Of a stretch of 64,000 nucleotides of DNA, positions 54,312 to 64,000 are shown piece after piece. Source of the stretch: Pseudomonadota bacterium (GTDB lineage: Bacteria > Pseudomonadota > Alphaproteobacteria > Rickettsiales > UBA6187). A program made the translations under genes and the position numbers. Numbering within the stretch: the first letter of the stretch is position 1; every line of letters starts with the position of its first letter. Location: NCBI GenBank assembly GCA_027620075.1, contig JAQCEY010000002.1, forward strand, positions 168,358 through 232,357. The letters are read 5' to 3'. Below the pieces are notes generated by a model. The model ran no database searches, was not told the DNA's origin, and saw nothing but the letters and a program-made list of their open reading frames with translations.

Positions 54312-56427
54312 ACTATTTAGTGAAGAAATCCCTGCCGGTCTTCAAATAAAGGCATGTAAGGATTTTGAAGAGGGTATCGGTCAGAAGCTGAATGATTCAT
54401 CTATTGAGTTTGAGTCGGTAAATGCTTATTCTACCACAAGGCGTGTGGCTGTGGTAGTAGAAGGAATCCAAAGGACACAAAAAACAAGCATTGAAGAGCG
54501 TAGAGGTCCTAGGGTCGGCTCTCCAGATAAGGCTATTGAGGGTTTTTTAAGTTCAACCGGTTTAAAGATTGATGAATTAGAACAAAGAACGACAGATAAA
54601 GGCGATTTCTATTTTGCAGTCATAAAGAAGGAAAGTAAATCCGTATCCGATACGCTGGCTAAAGTTTTACAGGATTTTATATCGTCATACACATGGGCTA
54701 AGTCAATGTATTGGGGAGAACATAAGATTCGCTGGATTCGCCCCCTGCATAATATACTCTGCCTGTTCGACGGTGATGTTTTGCCGATACAGTTCGGTCA
54801 TATAACTTCAAATAACAAAACTTCAGGACATAGATTCTTAGGTAAAAAGGATATTGAGGTAACTGATTTTTCTGATTATAAGCAAAAATTAGAACAAAAT
54901 TCGGTTATTTTGGATATCGAAGACCGTAAGGAAATTATTTCAAAAAAAATAAACGAGCTTGCAAAATCAGTCGGTTTAAAAGTAAAAGAAGATTCTAAGC
55001 TTCTTGAGGAAGTTGCCGGATTAGTTGAGTTTCCCGTTCCATTGCTCGGCACTATTGAAGAAAAATTTATGTCGGTTCCGCAGGAAGTTTTGATAACTGC
55101 AATGCGTTCGCATCAAAAGTATTTTTCCGTAGTTGACGATAAGAAGAAAATCGCACCTTATTTTATTACCGTTTCAAACATAAAATCATCTGACGACGGT
55201 AAGCAGATAATTGCCGGAAATGAACGGGTTCTACGAGCCAGACTGGAAGATGCTAAGTTTTTCTGGGATACCGATAGAAGAAACACGCTTGAGTCAAAAA
55301 TAGAATCCTTGAACAAGGTTATATTCCACGCAAAGCTAGGTACGGTTGCACAAAAAGTTTCACGCATTACCGATTTGTCAAAATTTTTAGCAGTATGGGT
55401 TCCGCATGCAAATCTGGTGTTAGTAGAAAGGGCTGCAAAATTAAGCAAAGCCGATTTAACTACTGAAATGGTCGGCGAATTCCCTGAGTTGCAAGGCTTT
55501 ATGGGAAGCTATTACGCCATAGAAAGCAAAGAAGATAACGAAGTAGCCGATGCGATAAAAGAGCATTATAAACCCGTAGGACCTAATGATGCATGCCCGA
55601 AAGCCCCTCTAAGCGTAGCTGTGGCAATTGCGGATAAGATAGATACTTTAGTCGGATTATTTGCTATAAATGAGAAGCCTACAGGCTCAAAAGACCCCTA
55701 CGCACTACGCCGTGCCGCATTGGGCGTTATTCGTCTTATTGTTGAAAATAAACTGCACGTTCCTCTGAAGTTGTTGATTGAAAAGTCAATGTCAAAATAT
55801 CCTCCGGCATTATTTAAAATAGAATCACAAAATAAAAAACGTAAGTTGATACCGGTAGGTGGAAAAAAACGAAATGCTAAGTTCAGGCAGCTTAGGACTA
55901 CGAAAGAACTACTTGATTTTATTGCAGATAGATTGCGTGTCCTGTTAAAAGACCGGAATATCCGTCATGATATAATTCAAGCAGTTTTTGATGACGGCAA
56001 TGAAGATGATTTAACCCGTCTTGTAGCAAAAGCCGAGGCTTTACAGGATTTTTTAGACAAAGAGGACGGGATCAACCTGCTTGCCGCATATAAACGGGCT
56101 ACTAATATAGTGTTAGCAGAGGAAAAAAAGGACAACGTATCCTATTTTGAAGAGCCTGATGTAGGCTTTTTAGAAGCAGGTGAAGAAAAATCCATATATA
56201 AAATATTCAACGAAATAAAACCTGTTATCAAACAGGCTTTAAAAGATGATGATTTTGTACTTGTAATGAAAGAGTTGGCAAAGCTTCGTAAACCGGTTGA
56301 TGAATTTTTTGATAATGTTACCGTTAACTGTGAAGATAAGGATATTAGAAAAAACAGGTTATACCTTCTTTCCCAGTTGCGTGAGTTTTTGAATAATGTT
56401 GCTAACTTTAGTAAAATAGAGGGTTAA
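54292..56427 (+). CDS. glyS: Glycyl-tRNA synthetase subunit beta
   Basis: A 711-residue beta subunit needed for tRNA recognition and stability of the tetramer. It starts [14 protein letters not shown], typical of GlyS, and contains P-K-x-M-x-W-like S-M-Y-W-G, H-R-F and [17 protein letters not shown]. An H-D-like domain and a C-terminal anticodon-binding domain end in [11 protein letters not shown] basic segment near 515-540 ([13 protein letters not shown]) looks like an insertion. Confidence 0.97.
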   Translation: MAQLLLELFSEEIPAGLQIKACKDFEEGIGQKLNDSSIEFESVNAYSTTRRVAVVVEGIQRTQKTSIEERRGPRVGSPDKAIEGFLSSTGLKIDELEQRTTDKGDFYFAVIKKESKSVSDTLAKVLQDFISSYTWAKSMYWGEHKIRWIRPLHNILCLFDGDVLPIQFGHITSNNKTSGHRFLGKKDIEVTDFSDYKQKLEQNSVILDIEDRKEIISKKINELAKSVGLKVKEDSKLLEEVAGLVEFPVPLLGTIEEKFMSVPQEVLITAMRSHQKYFSVVDDKKKIAPYFITVSNIKSSDDGKQIIAGNERVLRARLEDAKFFWDTDRRNTLESKIESLNKVIFHAKLGTVAQKVSRITDLSKFLAVWVPHANLVLVERAAKLSKADLTTEMVGEFPELQGFMGSYYAIESKEDNEVADAIKEHYKPVGPNDACPKAPLSVAVAIADKIDTLVGLFAINEKPTGSKDPYALRRAALGVIRLIVENKLHVPLKLLIEKSMSKYPPALFKIESQNKKRKLIPVGGKKRNAKFRQLRTTKELLDFIADRLRVLLKDRNIRHDIIQAVFDDGNEDDLTRLVAKAEALQDFLDKEDGINLLAAYKRATNIVLAEEKKDNVSYFEEPDVGFLEAGEEKSIYKIFNEIKPVIKQALKDDDFVLVMKELAKLRKPVDEFFDNVTVNCEDKDIRKNRLYLLSQLREFLNNVANFSKIEG

Positions 56428-56479
56428 GCAATCCGAAACATCAAAAACGGTACAAAAAAGATAATTTAACCTTGCAAAA

Positions 56480-56531
56480 AGACATCTATTGTCTTATTAA
56501 CGCAAAACAAAACTTTTAGTTTTGTCGGAGG
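56480..56531 (+). promoter_or_regulatory. Two leader hairpins and SD before ppdK
   Basis: AGACA/TGTCT (56480-56494) and ACAAAAC/GTTTTGT (56507-56525) form two short hairpins. The second ends one base before the GGAGG ribosome-binding site (56527-56531). They might tune translation of ppdK; both stems are short and weak. Confidence 0.3.
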
Positions 56532-56541
56532 ATTAATTCTA

Positions 56542-59238
56542 ATGGGTATTACACATATGAATAAATGGGTCTATAATTTTGGAGATGGTTCGGCAGAAGG
56601 AAACGCAGGCATGAAAGAATTGCTTGGCGGAAAGGGGGCTAACCTTGCTGAAATGTGCTCTTTAGGGCTTCCTGTTCCTCCGGGATTTACAATAACTACC
56701 GAAGTTTGTACTGCCTATTATGAAAATAACCGTAATTACCCTGCCGACCTTGAAATGCAGGTTAATGAGGCTTTAACTAAAATTGAAGACACTTTAGACA
56801 AAAAATTCGGTGATGCACAAAACCCTTTACTGGTTTCTGTGCGTTCGGGTGCTAGGGCATCAATGCCCGGTATGATGGATACGGTTTTAAACCTAGGCTT
56901 AAATGATGCTACTGTTGAAGGTCTGGCTCAAAAAAGCGGCAATGAAAGATTCGCATATGATAGCTACAGACGCTTCATACAAATGTATTCTGACGTGGTT
57001 TTAGGTGTTGACCACTATCACTTTGAGGATTTGTTAGAACAGAAAAAACAGGATAAAGGTGTTTTTCAAGATACCGATCTTGATTCTGAAGATTTAAAGG
57101 ATTTAGTTTCCCAATATAAGCTGAAAGTTGAAGAAGAAATAAGCAAAGAGTTCCCGCAGGACGTAAACGAGCAGATTTGGGGGGCTATTAATGCGGTGTT
57201 CGGTTCATGGATGAACTCACGTGCAAAAACATACAGGCGACTTAACGAGATTCCTGAAAGCTGGGGAACTGCCGTTAACATTCAGTCTATGGTATTCGGT
57301 AATATGGGTAGTGATTGTGCTACCGGGGTTGCGTTTACACGTAATCCGTCAACAGGAGATAATGAGTTTTATGGTGAATATCTCGTAAATGCACAAGGAG
57401 AGGACGTTGTAGCAGGTATAAGGACTCCTCAACAGATAACTATTGACGGTAAGAACAAACAAGATAGCGACCTTCCGGCTATGGAAGAAGAGATGAATGA
57501 TGTTTATAAGGAACTTGTAGATGTTTATAAAAAGCTTGAAAAGCATTATAAGGATATGCAGGATATTGAGTTTACCGTTCAGGATCGCAAATTATGGATA
57601 TTACAAACCCGTAACGGAAAAAGAACAGCTGCGGCGGCTATAAAGATAGCCGTTGATATGGTAAATGAAGGGATTATAAGCAAAGAAGAAGCTATAAGCA
57701 GAATTGACCCTGCTTCACTTGACCAGTTATTACACCCTACTCTTGACCCGAAAGCACATCGCAGAGTAATTGACCGAGGTCTTCCGGCTTCTCCGGGGGC
57801 TGCATCGGGTGCGGTTGTATTTACCGCCGAAGACGCTGAAAGAAAAGTAGCTTTAGGTGATAAGGTTATTTTAGTGCGTATCGAAACAAGCCCCGAGGAT
57901 ATTCACGGTATGCACGTTTCAGAAGGTATATTAACTGCTCGTGGCGGAATGACATCACATGCGGCGGTTGTGGCGCGTGGCATGGGTAAGCCATGTGTTT
58001 CAGGTGCAGGCGGCGTTAGGATAGATTACAAGACTAAAACTTTCAAAGCCGGGAATACGGAAGTATCCGAAGGTGATATAATTACTATTGATGGCTCTAG
58101 CGGAGAGGTTATTTTAGGTAGCGTTCCTACAATTCAGCCTAATTTATCAGGTGATTTCAGCCAGATTATGAAATGGGCAGATGATGTGCGTGACTTAAAA
58201 GTGCGTACTAATGCGGAAACTCCCGAAGATGCGGCTACCGCAAGAAAATTCGGTGCCGAGGGTATCGGTCTTTGCCGTACCGAGCATATGTTCTTTGATG
58301 CAAGCCGTATTGTTTCAGTGCGTGAGATGATATTAGCGGAAAATGAAAAGGGTCGCCGCAAGGCATTAGCAAAATTGCTACCTATGCAACGAGAGGATTT
58401 TGTCGAGCTATTTAATATAATGGAAGGTCTACCGGTTACTATCCGCCTTCTTGACCCTCCTTTGCATGAGTTCTTACCACACACCGCTTTAGATATGGAA
58501 GAAGTTGCAAAGTCAATCGGTGTTAGCGTCGATGATGTAAAAAGGCGTGCCTCACAACTTGCCGAGCATAATCCGATGCTTGGGCATAGAGGGTGTCGCT
58601 TGGGCATAACTTACCCTGAGATATATGAAATGCAGTCAAGAGCTATTTTTGAGGCCGCCGTTCAGGTAAGCAATGAGGGAACTTCAGTAATTCCTGAAGT
58701 GATGATTCCTTTGGCGTTAAGCAAAAAGGAGCTGGAAATATTAAAAGCCGTTATTGTTAAAGCCGCAAATGCAGTGTTTGAAGAAAAAGGCAAAAAGATT
58801 GATTATCTTGTAGGAACAATGATAGAGCTTCCTCGCGCCGCTTTAAAAGCAAATGAGTTAGCCGAAGAAGCGGAGTTCTTTAGCTTCGGCACTAATGACC
58901 TTACGCAAACTACGCTTGGAATTTCACGTGATGATTCGGCTTCATTTATAGGTGCTTATAAAGAGGCGGGTATTTTTGAGCATGATCCGTTCGTGCGTCT
59001 TGACAGAGAAGGTGTCGGTGAGTTGATATCAATTGCTGCGACACGTGGACGCAAAACAAGAAAGGATATTAAGCTCGGTATATGCGGAGAGCATGGCGGA
59101 AACCCTGATTCCGTACATTTCTGTCAGGAAATCGGTTTAAATTACGTTTCTTGCTCGCCTTATCGTGTTCCTATAGCAAGGCTTGCTGCGGCACAGGCTG
59201 CTTTGGCAAATAAAGCAAAGGCTAAAAAAGTAGCTTAA
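56542..59238 (+). CDS. ppdK: Pyruvate, phosphate dikinase
   Basis: An 898-residue enzyme interconverting pyruvate + ATP + Pi with phosphoenolpyruvate + AMP + PPi. The nucleotide-binding domain (about 1-340) has L-G-G-K-G-A-N-L-A-E-M. The swivelling phosphohistidine domain carries G-G-M-T-S-H-A-A-V-V-A-R (His473), and the C-terminal PEP/pyruvate barrel includes G-I-C-G-E-H-G-G-N-P with the catalytic Cys. The start may be this ATG or one five codons later. With aldolase upstream it fits gluconeogenesis or a PPi-based glycolysis, as in Rickettsiales. Confidence 0.97.
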   Translation: MGITHMNKWVYNFGDGSAEGNAGMKELLGGKGANLAEMCSLGLPVPPGFTITTEVCTAYYENNRNYPADLEMQVNEALTKIEDTLDKKFGDAQNPLLVSVRSGARASMPGMMDTVLNLGLNDATVEGLAQKSGNERFAYDSYRRFIQMYSDVVLGVDHYHFEDLLEQKKQDKGVFQDTDLDSEDLKDLVSQYKLKVEEEISKEFPQDVNEQIWGAINAVFGSWMNSRAKTYRRLNEIPESWGTAVNIQSMVFGNMGSDCATGVAFTRNPSTGDNEFYGEYLVNAQGEDVVAGIRTPQQITIDGKNKQDSDLPAMEEEMNDVYKELVDVYKKLEKHYKDMQDIEFTVQDRKLWILQTRNGKRTAAAAIKIAVDMVNEGIISKEEAISRIDPASLDQLLHPTLDPKAHRRVIDRGLPASPGAASGAVVFTAEDAERKVALGDKVILVRIETSPEDIHGMHVSEGILTARGGMTSHAAVVARGMGKPCVSGAGGVRIDYKTKTFKAGNTEVSEGDIITIDGSSGEVILGSVPTIQPNLSGDFSQIMKWADDVRDLKVRTNAETPEDAATARKFGAEGIGLCRTEHMFFDASRIVSVREMILAENEKGRRKALAKLLPMQREDFVELFNIMEGLPVTIRLLDPPLHEFLPHTALDMEEVAKSIGVSVDDVKRRASQLAEHNPMLGHRGCRLGITYPEIYEMQSRAIFEAAVQVSNEGTSVIPEVMIPLALSKKELEILKAVIVKAANAVFEEKGKKIDYLVGTMIELPRAALKANELAEEAEFFSFGTNDLTQTTLGISRDDSASFIGAYKEAGIFEHDPFVRLDREGVGELISIAATRGRKTRKDIKLGICGEHGGNPDSVHFCQEIGLNYVSCSPYRVPIARLAAAQAALANKAKAKKVA

Positions 59239-59253
59239 AACTCGTCATACAAT

Positions 59254-59395
59254 TATAGTAAATTAACTTTTCAACAACGCTGTCATCCCCCGAATTTTCG
59301 CAGAAAATTATAGGGGGATCTCATTTAAATTTATAGAGATACGTACCCGTACAAGGTGGATATAACAATTCTTTCTGAAAAGTTAAATTACTATA
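59254..59395. repeat. Composite palindromic repeat, full copy
   Basis: The ends ATAGTAAATTAACTTTTCA and TGAAAAGTTAAATTACTAT are inverse with one mismatch. Inside, GTCATCCCCCGAATT...AATTATAGGGGGATCT (about 59281-59320) repeats the block of 10589-10628. A degraded second palindrome with AGATACGTACCCGTACAAGGTGG matches the second block of the first copy. It lies between convergent ppdK and recN. Confidence 0.75.
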
Positions 59396-59413
59396 TTATA
59401 CGGTTAGTTTATC

Positions 59414-61069
59414 TTAAAGCGAAATCAGCTTCTCGGCTGCCGAGCGTGCCTCGGTAGTAATTTCATCACCTGCAAGCATACGTGCTATTTCTTCACGTCG
59501 CTCATCTAAAGTAAGAGGGCGGACATTGGTGTTTGTCCGATTTTTCGTTTGGATTTTTTCTACCTTTAAATGGTAATTACCCTTTGATGCAACTTGTGGC
59601 TGGTGGGTTATAGCAAATACTTGCAATTTATTTCCTAGCTTTGCAAGCCTTTTGCCTACTGCGTCAGCTACCGCACCGCCAATGCCCGTATCAACTTCAT
59701 CAAATATCATGGTGGGAACGGACTTTACATCCGATAGCACCACTTTTAATGCCAATACGAATCTTGACAACTCGCCGCCTGACGCAATTTTAGAAATAGG
59801 GGCAAATGGTGCGCCGGGGTTGGTTTTTACAAGAAAGTTGACTTTGTCAAAACCGTCCGCCCCCCATCTTTCCTCTGTTTTTTGTTCGATTTCTACTTTT
59901 AATTTGGTATTTTCCATTTTTAGCGGGGCAAGTTCTTCCATTAACGCCTTTTCGATTTTTTTTGCAGCTATTGTTCTGGATTTATTTAATTCCGTAGCCG
60001 CCTCAATATATTTTATCTTTGCCGCTGCAACTTCTTTTTCAAGATTAGCTATTATTTCATCTTTATTGGCTATTGAATCCAGCTTTATTTTTACTTGCTC
60101 AATATATTCCTCCAAATTGTCGGAGATTACATTGTGTTTTCTGGCTGCGTCTTTTAGTGCAAAAAGCCTTTCTTCAATTTCTTCCGGATTTTCTGCGGAA
60201 TCATCAATCTTTGATGCTTCGTTATTTAAAAGGTGAACTGCCTCGGTAACCTCAATAATTGCCCTGTCGATAACCTGTGATATCTCATCAAATTTAGGGT
60301 TAATATCAACCGAGCTTATCAGAGTGTTTTGTACAGACCTTAAGATATTTTCTACATTCCCCTCTTCTAGCAAAACAAACGACTTGTTAATCGCCTCAAT
60401 AGACTTATCTCTGTTTAACAACATATTACGTTTTAAAGTTAACTCATCTTCCAGACCTTTTCTAGGTGATAATGCCTCAAGTTCCCGTAGGACAAATTTT
60501 AGGTATTCTTCATCAGATGCAGCTTTGGCTTCAGATTCTTTAAGCTCGGTTAATTTGTTTTTTAAAGAGTTATATTCCTGATAAGCATTTTTAGTTTTTG
60601 ATAATTCTTTATCATTTTTAGCGAATTGATCTAATAAAAAGCGGTGTGTTTTTGGATTGAGCAAGCCTCTTTGGTCGTGCTGACCGTGTATTTCTATAAG
60701 TTGCTGGGCAAAAGTTGAAACAAAACCGGCACTTACGGGGCAGTCATTTATGAAAGCCTTGCTTTTGCCGTCATCAAATATAACACGCCTTAAAAGAACT
60801 TCTTCATCTACATCAATACCTTGCTCGGCTAACAGGTTTTTTAATAACGGATTATTGGAAATGTTAAAACTTGCGGTAACCGAGCCTTGCTTCTCCCCTG
60901 CCCTTATTAACGATGTTGAGCTTCTGTTTCCTATAGCAAGCCCAAGCGAATCAAGCAATATTGACTTACCGGCTCCTGTTTCTCCTGTTAAAACGCAAAA
61001 TCCATTATCAAAAGGTATATCCAGTTTGTCGATTAATACTATATTACTTACATATAGATTTGTTAGCAT
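59414..61069 (-). CDS. recN: DNA repair protein RecN
   Basis: A 551-residue SMC-like ATPase acting in double-strand-break repair. Walker A is G-E-T-G-A-G-K-S (29-36), with the start L-x-N-L-Y-V-S-N-I-V-L-I-D. A long coiled-coil middle (about 155-375) is followed by the signature I-A-S-G-G-E-L-S-R-F and Walker B M-I-F-D-E-V-D-T-G-I-G-G. It is the third gene after ftsY and bamD on the same strand; bamD ends 1 nt before it. Confidence 0.96.
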   Translation of the reverse strand: MLTNLYVSNIVLIDKLDIPFDNGFCVLTGETGAGKSILLDSLGLAIGNRSSTSLIRAGEKQGSVTASFNISNNPLLKNLLAEQGIDVDEEVLLRRVIFDDGKSKAFINDCPVSAGFVSTFAQQLIEIHGQHDQRGLLNPKTHRFLLDQFAKNDKELSKTKNAYQEYNSLKNKLTELKESEAKAASDEEYLKFVLRELEALSPRKGLEDELTLKRNMLLNRDKSIEAINKSFVLLEEGNVENILRSVQNTLISSVDINPKFDEISQVIDRAIIEVTEAVHLLNNEASKIDDSAENPEEIEERLFALKDAARKHNVISDNLEEYIEQVKIKLDSIANKDEIIANLEKEVAAAKIKYIEAATELNKSRTIAAKKIEKALMEELAPLKMENTKLKVEIEQKTEERWGADGFDKVNFLVKTNPGAPFAPISKIASGGELSRFVLALKVVLSDVKSVPTMIFDEVDTGIGGAVADAVGKRLAKLGNKLQVFAITHQPQVASKGNYHLKVEKIQTKNRTNTNVRPLTLDERREEIARMLAGDEITTEARSAAEKLISL

Positions 61070-61070
61070 A

Positions 61071-62027
61071 TTATTCTTTGTTATTTTTATATTTTCTTAA
61101 ATTTCGCATCCACGTTTTTTCTTCTTTATCCTCTTTTACAGTACCGTCTATTTCATCTGAAAGGTCTTGTGTATCGTCACTTTTCGGACTTGTTTTACTA
61201 AATATATCCAAGCTTCCCCAGCTAGAAAAATCGTACCACTTGCCTTTTATATCCTTTTGAGCATCGGCAGTGAGTTTCTTACCTTCAAGTATGCGGTAGG
61301 TTTTCGCATACCACGGGCTGTCAGGAAAGTTATATCCTAATACCGCACCATATTTTACAGCTTCTTCACGCACCCCGAGTATAGTATAAGCCTCAACTAA
61401 TCTGTGCAGGGCTTCGGGTACATGTGAAGTTGTTTGATAATCTTTTACAACATTCTGGAAACGGTTAATTGCAGCTATGGTATTGCCTTGTTTTAAATAG
61501 AAACGCCCGACATTTACTTCCTTTCCTGCCAAATGGTCAACTACCAGATCAAGTTTTAGCCTTGCATCATTGGCATATCTGCTGTTTGGAAATCTTGATA
61601 TAACCTCCTGTAGTGCCGAACGTGCATAAATAGAATTGCCCTGATCTTTATCTACGGTTGAGATTTGTCTATAAAAACTTAAAGCCCTCAAATAATATGC
61701 ATAAGCAATATCTTCGTTACCGGGGTGCAGTTTTGTGAATCTTTCGAGCTTCAAAAGTGCGTCGTCATATTGCTCATCTTTAAAGCTTGAATATGCAGAC
61801 ATTATCTGTGATTTTGTCGCCCACTTGGAATAAGGGTATGTTCTTTCAACTTCCTCAAACCCTTCAATAGCATCATCATAATTTCTTCTGTCTAAGTTTG
61901 TGATAGCTTTATTATACATAGCCTCAACTGAAATAACTTCCTCGACTTCATCTTTCTTTTTTAAGGCAGAACAGGAAGTGATTAAAAATATGCAAACTAT
62001 TGAAGAAAATATTTTAAAGAAATTCAT
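61071..62027 (-). CDS. bamD: Outer membrane assembly lipoprotein BamD
   Basis: A 318-residue lipoprotein of the BAM complex. The lipobox is L-I-T-S-C (C19) after M-N-F-F-K-I-F. Five TPR-like repeats follow, with Y-N-K-A-I, Y-P-Y-S-K-W-A-T-K-S, H-P-G-N-E-D-I-A-Y-A-Y-Y-L-R-A-L-S-F-Y and S-R-Y-A-N-D-A-R. The frame extends to 62057, but M at 62027 with GGAG 9 nt before it gives a clean signal. recN follows immediately. Confidence 0.93.
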   Translation of the reverse strand: MNFFKIFSSIVCIFLITSCSALKKKDEVEEVISVEAMYNKAITNLDRRNYDDAIEGFEEVERTYPYSKWATKSQIMSAYSSFKDEQYDDALLKLERFTKLHPGNEDIAYAYYLRALSFYRQISTVDKDQGNSIYARSALQEVISRFPNSRYANDARLKLDLVVDHLAGKEVNVGRFYLKQGNTIAAINRFQNVVKDYQTTSHVPEALHRLVEAYTILGVREEAVKYGAVLGYNFPDSPWYAKTYRILEGKKLTADAQKDIKGKWYDFSSWGSLDIFSKTSPKSDDTQDLSDEIDGTVKEDKEEKTWMRNLRKYKNNKE

Positions 62028-62132
62028 ATCCATATGCTCCGCTATGTCTATTTTCATACTAAATTTATTTCAGTACGACAAGTTACACTGATAAAGTTCA
62101 CTATAGGAAATAACTTAATAATTTCCAGTAAA

Positions 62133-63275
62133 TTAATCAATCCCCACCAGAGAATTTGCAAAAGATTCCGCATTGAACGGTTTCAGGTCTTCTATGGACT
62201 CACCGACACCGATTGCATGTATGGGCAATGCAAATTGTTTTGCAAGGCTTACAACAACTCCACCCTTTGCCGTGCCGTCAAGTTTAGTAACGATTATACC
62301 GTTAAGATTGACCATTTCGCCAAAAACTTTAACCTGACTATTGGCATTTTGCCCTGTAGTTGCATCAAGCACTATAATGCTGTTATGCGGAGCTTCTTCA
62401 TCAAGTTTTTTTATTACTTTGATAATTTTAGTGAGTTGCTCCATAAGATTTTTTTTATTTTGCAGTCTTCCTGCGGTATCTATCATCAGAATATCTGCAT
62501 TTTCTTCTTTTGCTTTAACAAAAGCCTCGTATGCAACGCTGGCAGGGTCAGCCCCTTCTTTGCCTTTTATTAAAGGACAACCCGAACGCTCCGACCAAAC
62601 TTCAAGCTGCTCGACTGCTGCTGCACGGAAAGTGTCACACGCTGCTATTACGACCTTCTTGCCTTCTTTTTTATAGTTATTGGCTATTTTTCCGATAGTT
62701 GTAGTTTTCCCCGTTCCGTTAACTCCGCACATTAATATTACCTGCGGCTTTTTCCCCGTTAACTGTATGGGCTTTGCCACCGGTTCAATTATTCGGGCTA
62801 TATATTTAGCCAAATCCTGCTTTATTTCCTCGGTTGTTACTTCCTTATCAAACTTATCTTTCGCTATTTTTGAAGTAATATAAGAAGCAGTTTGCACGCC
62901 CATATCGGAAGTTATTAAAAGGTCTTCTAAATCCTGCAATGTGTCATCATCAAGTTTTTTTCTGACGAAGATATCTTTAATGCCGTCATTTAGCTTTGAG
63001 GAGCTTTTATTTAGACCTTGCTTTAGTCTTTTAAGCCAGCCTTTTTGCTCGGCTTCTTCAGATTGCGGAGGTGTTTTTGAAGGCTCGGCAATTAAAGGCT
63101 CTTCTATCTGTGTTTGTGCAATAGTAACTTGTTCCGGCTCGTTTGCCGTATCATTATTTTCAGTTATAGGCGACTCGGAAGGAATCGGGTCAGAGGGCTG
63201 ATCTTCCTGGGCATTTACCGCCTCAGGATTAATATCTTTTTTTTCTTTTTTCTTTTTTTTCCCGAATCCAAACAT
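62133..63275 (-). CDS. ftsY: Signal recognition particle receptor FtsY
   Basis: A 380-residue SRP GTPase that docks ribosome-nascent-chain complexes at the membrane. A charged, Glu/Pro-rich N-terminal region (about 1-85, starting F-G-F-G-K-K-K-K-K-E-K) precedes the NG domain. G1 is G-V-N-G-T-G-K-T-T-T-I-G-K-I-A, then D-T-F-R-A-A-A-V-E-Q-L, D-T-A-G-R-L-Q and T-K-L-D-G-T-A-K-G-G. It starts 3 nt after the uvrA stop, so the genes are likely co-transcribed. Confidence 0.97.
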   Translation of the reverse strand: MFGFGKKKKKEKKDINPEAVNAQEDQPSDPIPSESPITENNDTANEPEQVTIAQTQIEEPLIAEPSKTPPQSEEAEQKGWLKRLKQGLNKSSSKLNDGIKDIFVRKKLDDDTLQDLEDLLITSDMGVQTASYITSKIAKDKFDKEVTTEEIKQDLAKYIARIIEPVAKPIQLTGKKPQVILMCGVNGTGKTTTIGKIANNYKKEGKKVVIAACDTFRAAAVEQLEVWSERSGCPLIKGKEGADPASVAYEAFVKAKEENADILMIDTAGRLQNKKNLMEQLTKIIKVIKKLDEEAPHNSIIVLDATTGQNANSQVKVFGEMVNLNGIIVTKLDGTAKGGVVVSLAKQFALPIHAIGVGESIEDLKPFNAESFANSLVGID

Positions 63276-63278
63276 ATC

Positions 63279-64000
63279 TTATGCAGCCTTATCTTTACTG
63301 CTTTTTTTCTTAGGCTTTAAATAATGCTTCAGATACTCGCCTGTAATACTATTCTTGCTAGCAGCTATTTCTTCAGGAGTACCGAATCCCACAAGGTTTC
63401 CGCCCTTATCACCGCCACCCGGACCTATATCAACTATATGATCGGCAGTTTTTATCACATCAAGGTTATGCTCTATCACTATAATGGTATTGCCGCCATC
63501 TACTAATTTATGAAGCACTTTTAACAACTTACCGATATCTTCGGCATGAAGACCGGTTGTCGGCTCATCAAGTATATATAAGGTACGTCCTGTAGAACGC
63601 TTGGAAAGCTCTTTGGCAAGCTTAACCCTTTGTGCCTCTCCACCCGATAAAGTCGTAGCGGATTGCCCCAGCTTAATATAGCCTAGCCCCACTTCCTTTA
63701 GTGCTTCCATTTTTTCTTTGATAACAGGAACTTTAGCAAAAAATATGTCGGCTTCTTCAACATTCATATTAAGAACGTCAGCTATAGATTTGCCTTTATA
63801 TTTTACTTCCAAAGTTTCACGGTTATAACGCTCCCCATGACAAGCGTCACAATTTACATAGACATCAGGCAGGAAGTGCATTTCAATTTTTATCAGACCG
63901 TCACCCTGACAAACTTCACAACGACCGCCTTTTACGTTAAATGAGAAACGACCCGGTTTATATCCCCTCGCCTTTGATTCCGGCAGGTTTGTGAACCAGT
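63279..64000 (-). CDS. uvrA: Excinuclease ABC subunit A, C-terminal part
   Basis: The last about 240 residues of UvrA; the gene continues beyond the window edge. Visible are the zinc-finger region ([11 protein letters not shown], then C-D-A-C-H-G), the ABC signature [12 protein letters not shown] and Walker [12 protein letters not shown]. UvrA recognises bulky DNA damage and loads UvrB. An internal Met at 63881 is not the start. The product ends in a Lys-rich tail. Confidence 0.97.
   Translation of the reverse strand, partial: WFTNLPESKARGYKPGRFSFNVKGGRCEVCQGDGLIKIEMHFLPDVYVNCDACHGERYNRETLEVKYKGKSIADVLNMNVEEADIFFAKVPVIKEKMEALKEVGLGYIKLGQSATTLSGGEAQRVKLAKELSKRSTGRTLYILDEPTTGLHAEDIGKLLKVLHKLVDGGNTIIVIEHNLDVIKTADHIVDIGPGGGDKGGNLVGFGTPEEIAASKNSITGEYLKHYLKPKKKSSKDKAA

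Noticed and set aside
1-64000. CRISPR array, prophage, insertion sequence or transposase
   Set aside because: No regularly spaced repeats, integrase, transposase or phage structural genes were recognised anywhere in the window; only short palindromic repeats occur.

Overview
This AT-rich window comes from a Gram-negative alphaproteobacterium. The evidence is a CtrA cell-cycle regulator with CtrA boxes, the rpsU/COQ9 pair, an IalB-family protein, a DUF3576 lipoprotein, a Rickettsia-type 485-residue isocitrate dehydrogenase, and the hslVU block divergent from hisB-DUF2628-hisH. It resembles Rickettsiales or a neighbouring host-associated lineage. It still carries histidine, pantothenate, riboflavin, tetrapyrrole and proline-catabolism genes, so it is not a strongly reduced obligate parasite genome. 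The lineage is inferred from gene content; no phylogeny was run.

Layout. 0-4.2 kb: start of an LpxR-like outer-membrane enzyme, a cupredoxin/FTR1 iron-uptake pair, a conserved unknown membrane protein, glyoxalase II and a probable frameshifted small gene. 4.2-10.5 kb: mutL-recA, divergent ctrA behind four perfect CtrA boxes, a YggS-type PLP protein and a porin. 10.5-20.9 kb: palindromic repeats, putA, pyrF, lptA, an unusually long lptB, tRNA-Ser, a lipid A acyltransferase, lpxK, an orphan prepilin whose ribosome-binding region can fold into a hairpin, and a DUF3576 lipoprotein. 21-35 kb: leuS-lptE-holA, an unknown protein with a duplicated domain behind a CtrA box, icd, a LOG protein, psd-pssA, hslVU, hisB-DUF2628-hisH and a GNAT enzyme. 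35-44 kb: an OmpA-like lipoprotein, a divergent phosphoketolase-family enzyme, then an accessory stretch with two secreted multidomain proteins, a Sel1-repeat protein and a candidate clan CE cysteine peptidase. 44-64 kb: truA, a small OmpA lipoprotein, rpsU, COQ9, cobA without a standard start codon, an IalB protein, a winged-helix regulator, ribA, a GDSL esterase, class I aldolase, sppA, glyQ-panD-glyS, ppdK, recN-bamD-ftsY and the 3' part of uvrA.

Several genes work together. lptA, lptB, lptE, lpxK, the acyltransferase and the LpxR-like protein make, transport or modify lipid A/LPS. psd and pssA make phosphatidylethanolamine. bamD assembles outer-membrane proteins such as the porin. recA, mutL, recN and uvrA repair DNA. 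ppdK, class I aldolase, the phosphoketolase-family enzyme, icd and putA point to gluconeogenic or amino-acid-fed carbon metabolism.

The least conventional parts are the 38.7-43.8 kb secreted/effector-like stretch, the duplicated-domain protein at 25.4 kb, the cluster of CtrA boxes before ctrA, and a dispersed family of composite palindromic repeats at about 0.65, 10.6, 42.6, 49.0 and 59.3 kb with a recurring TATAGTATTT-type end.
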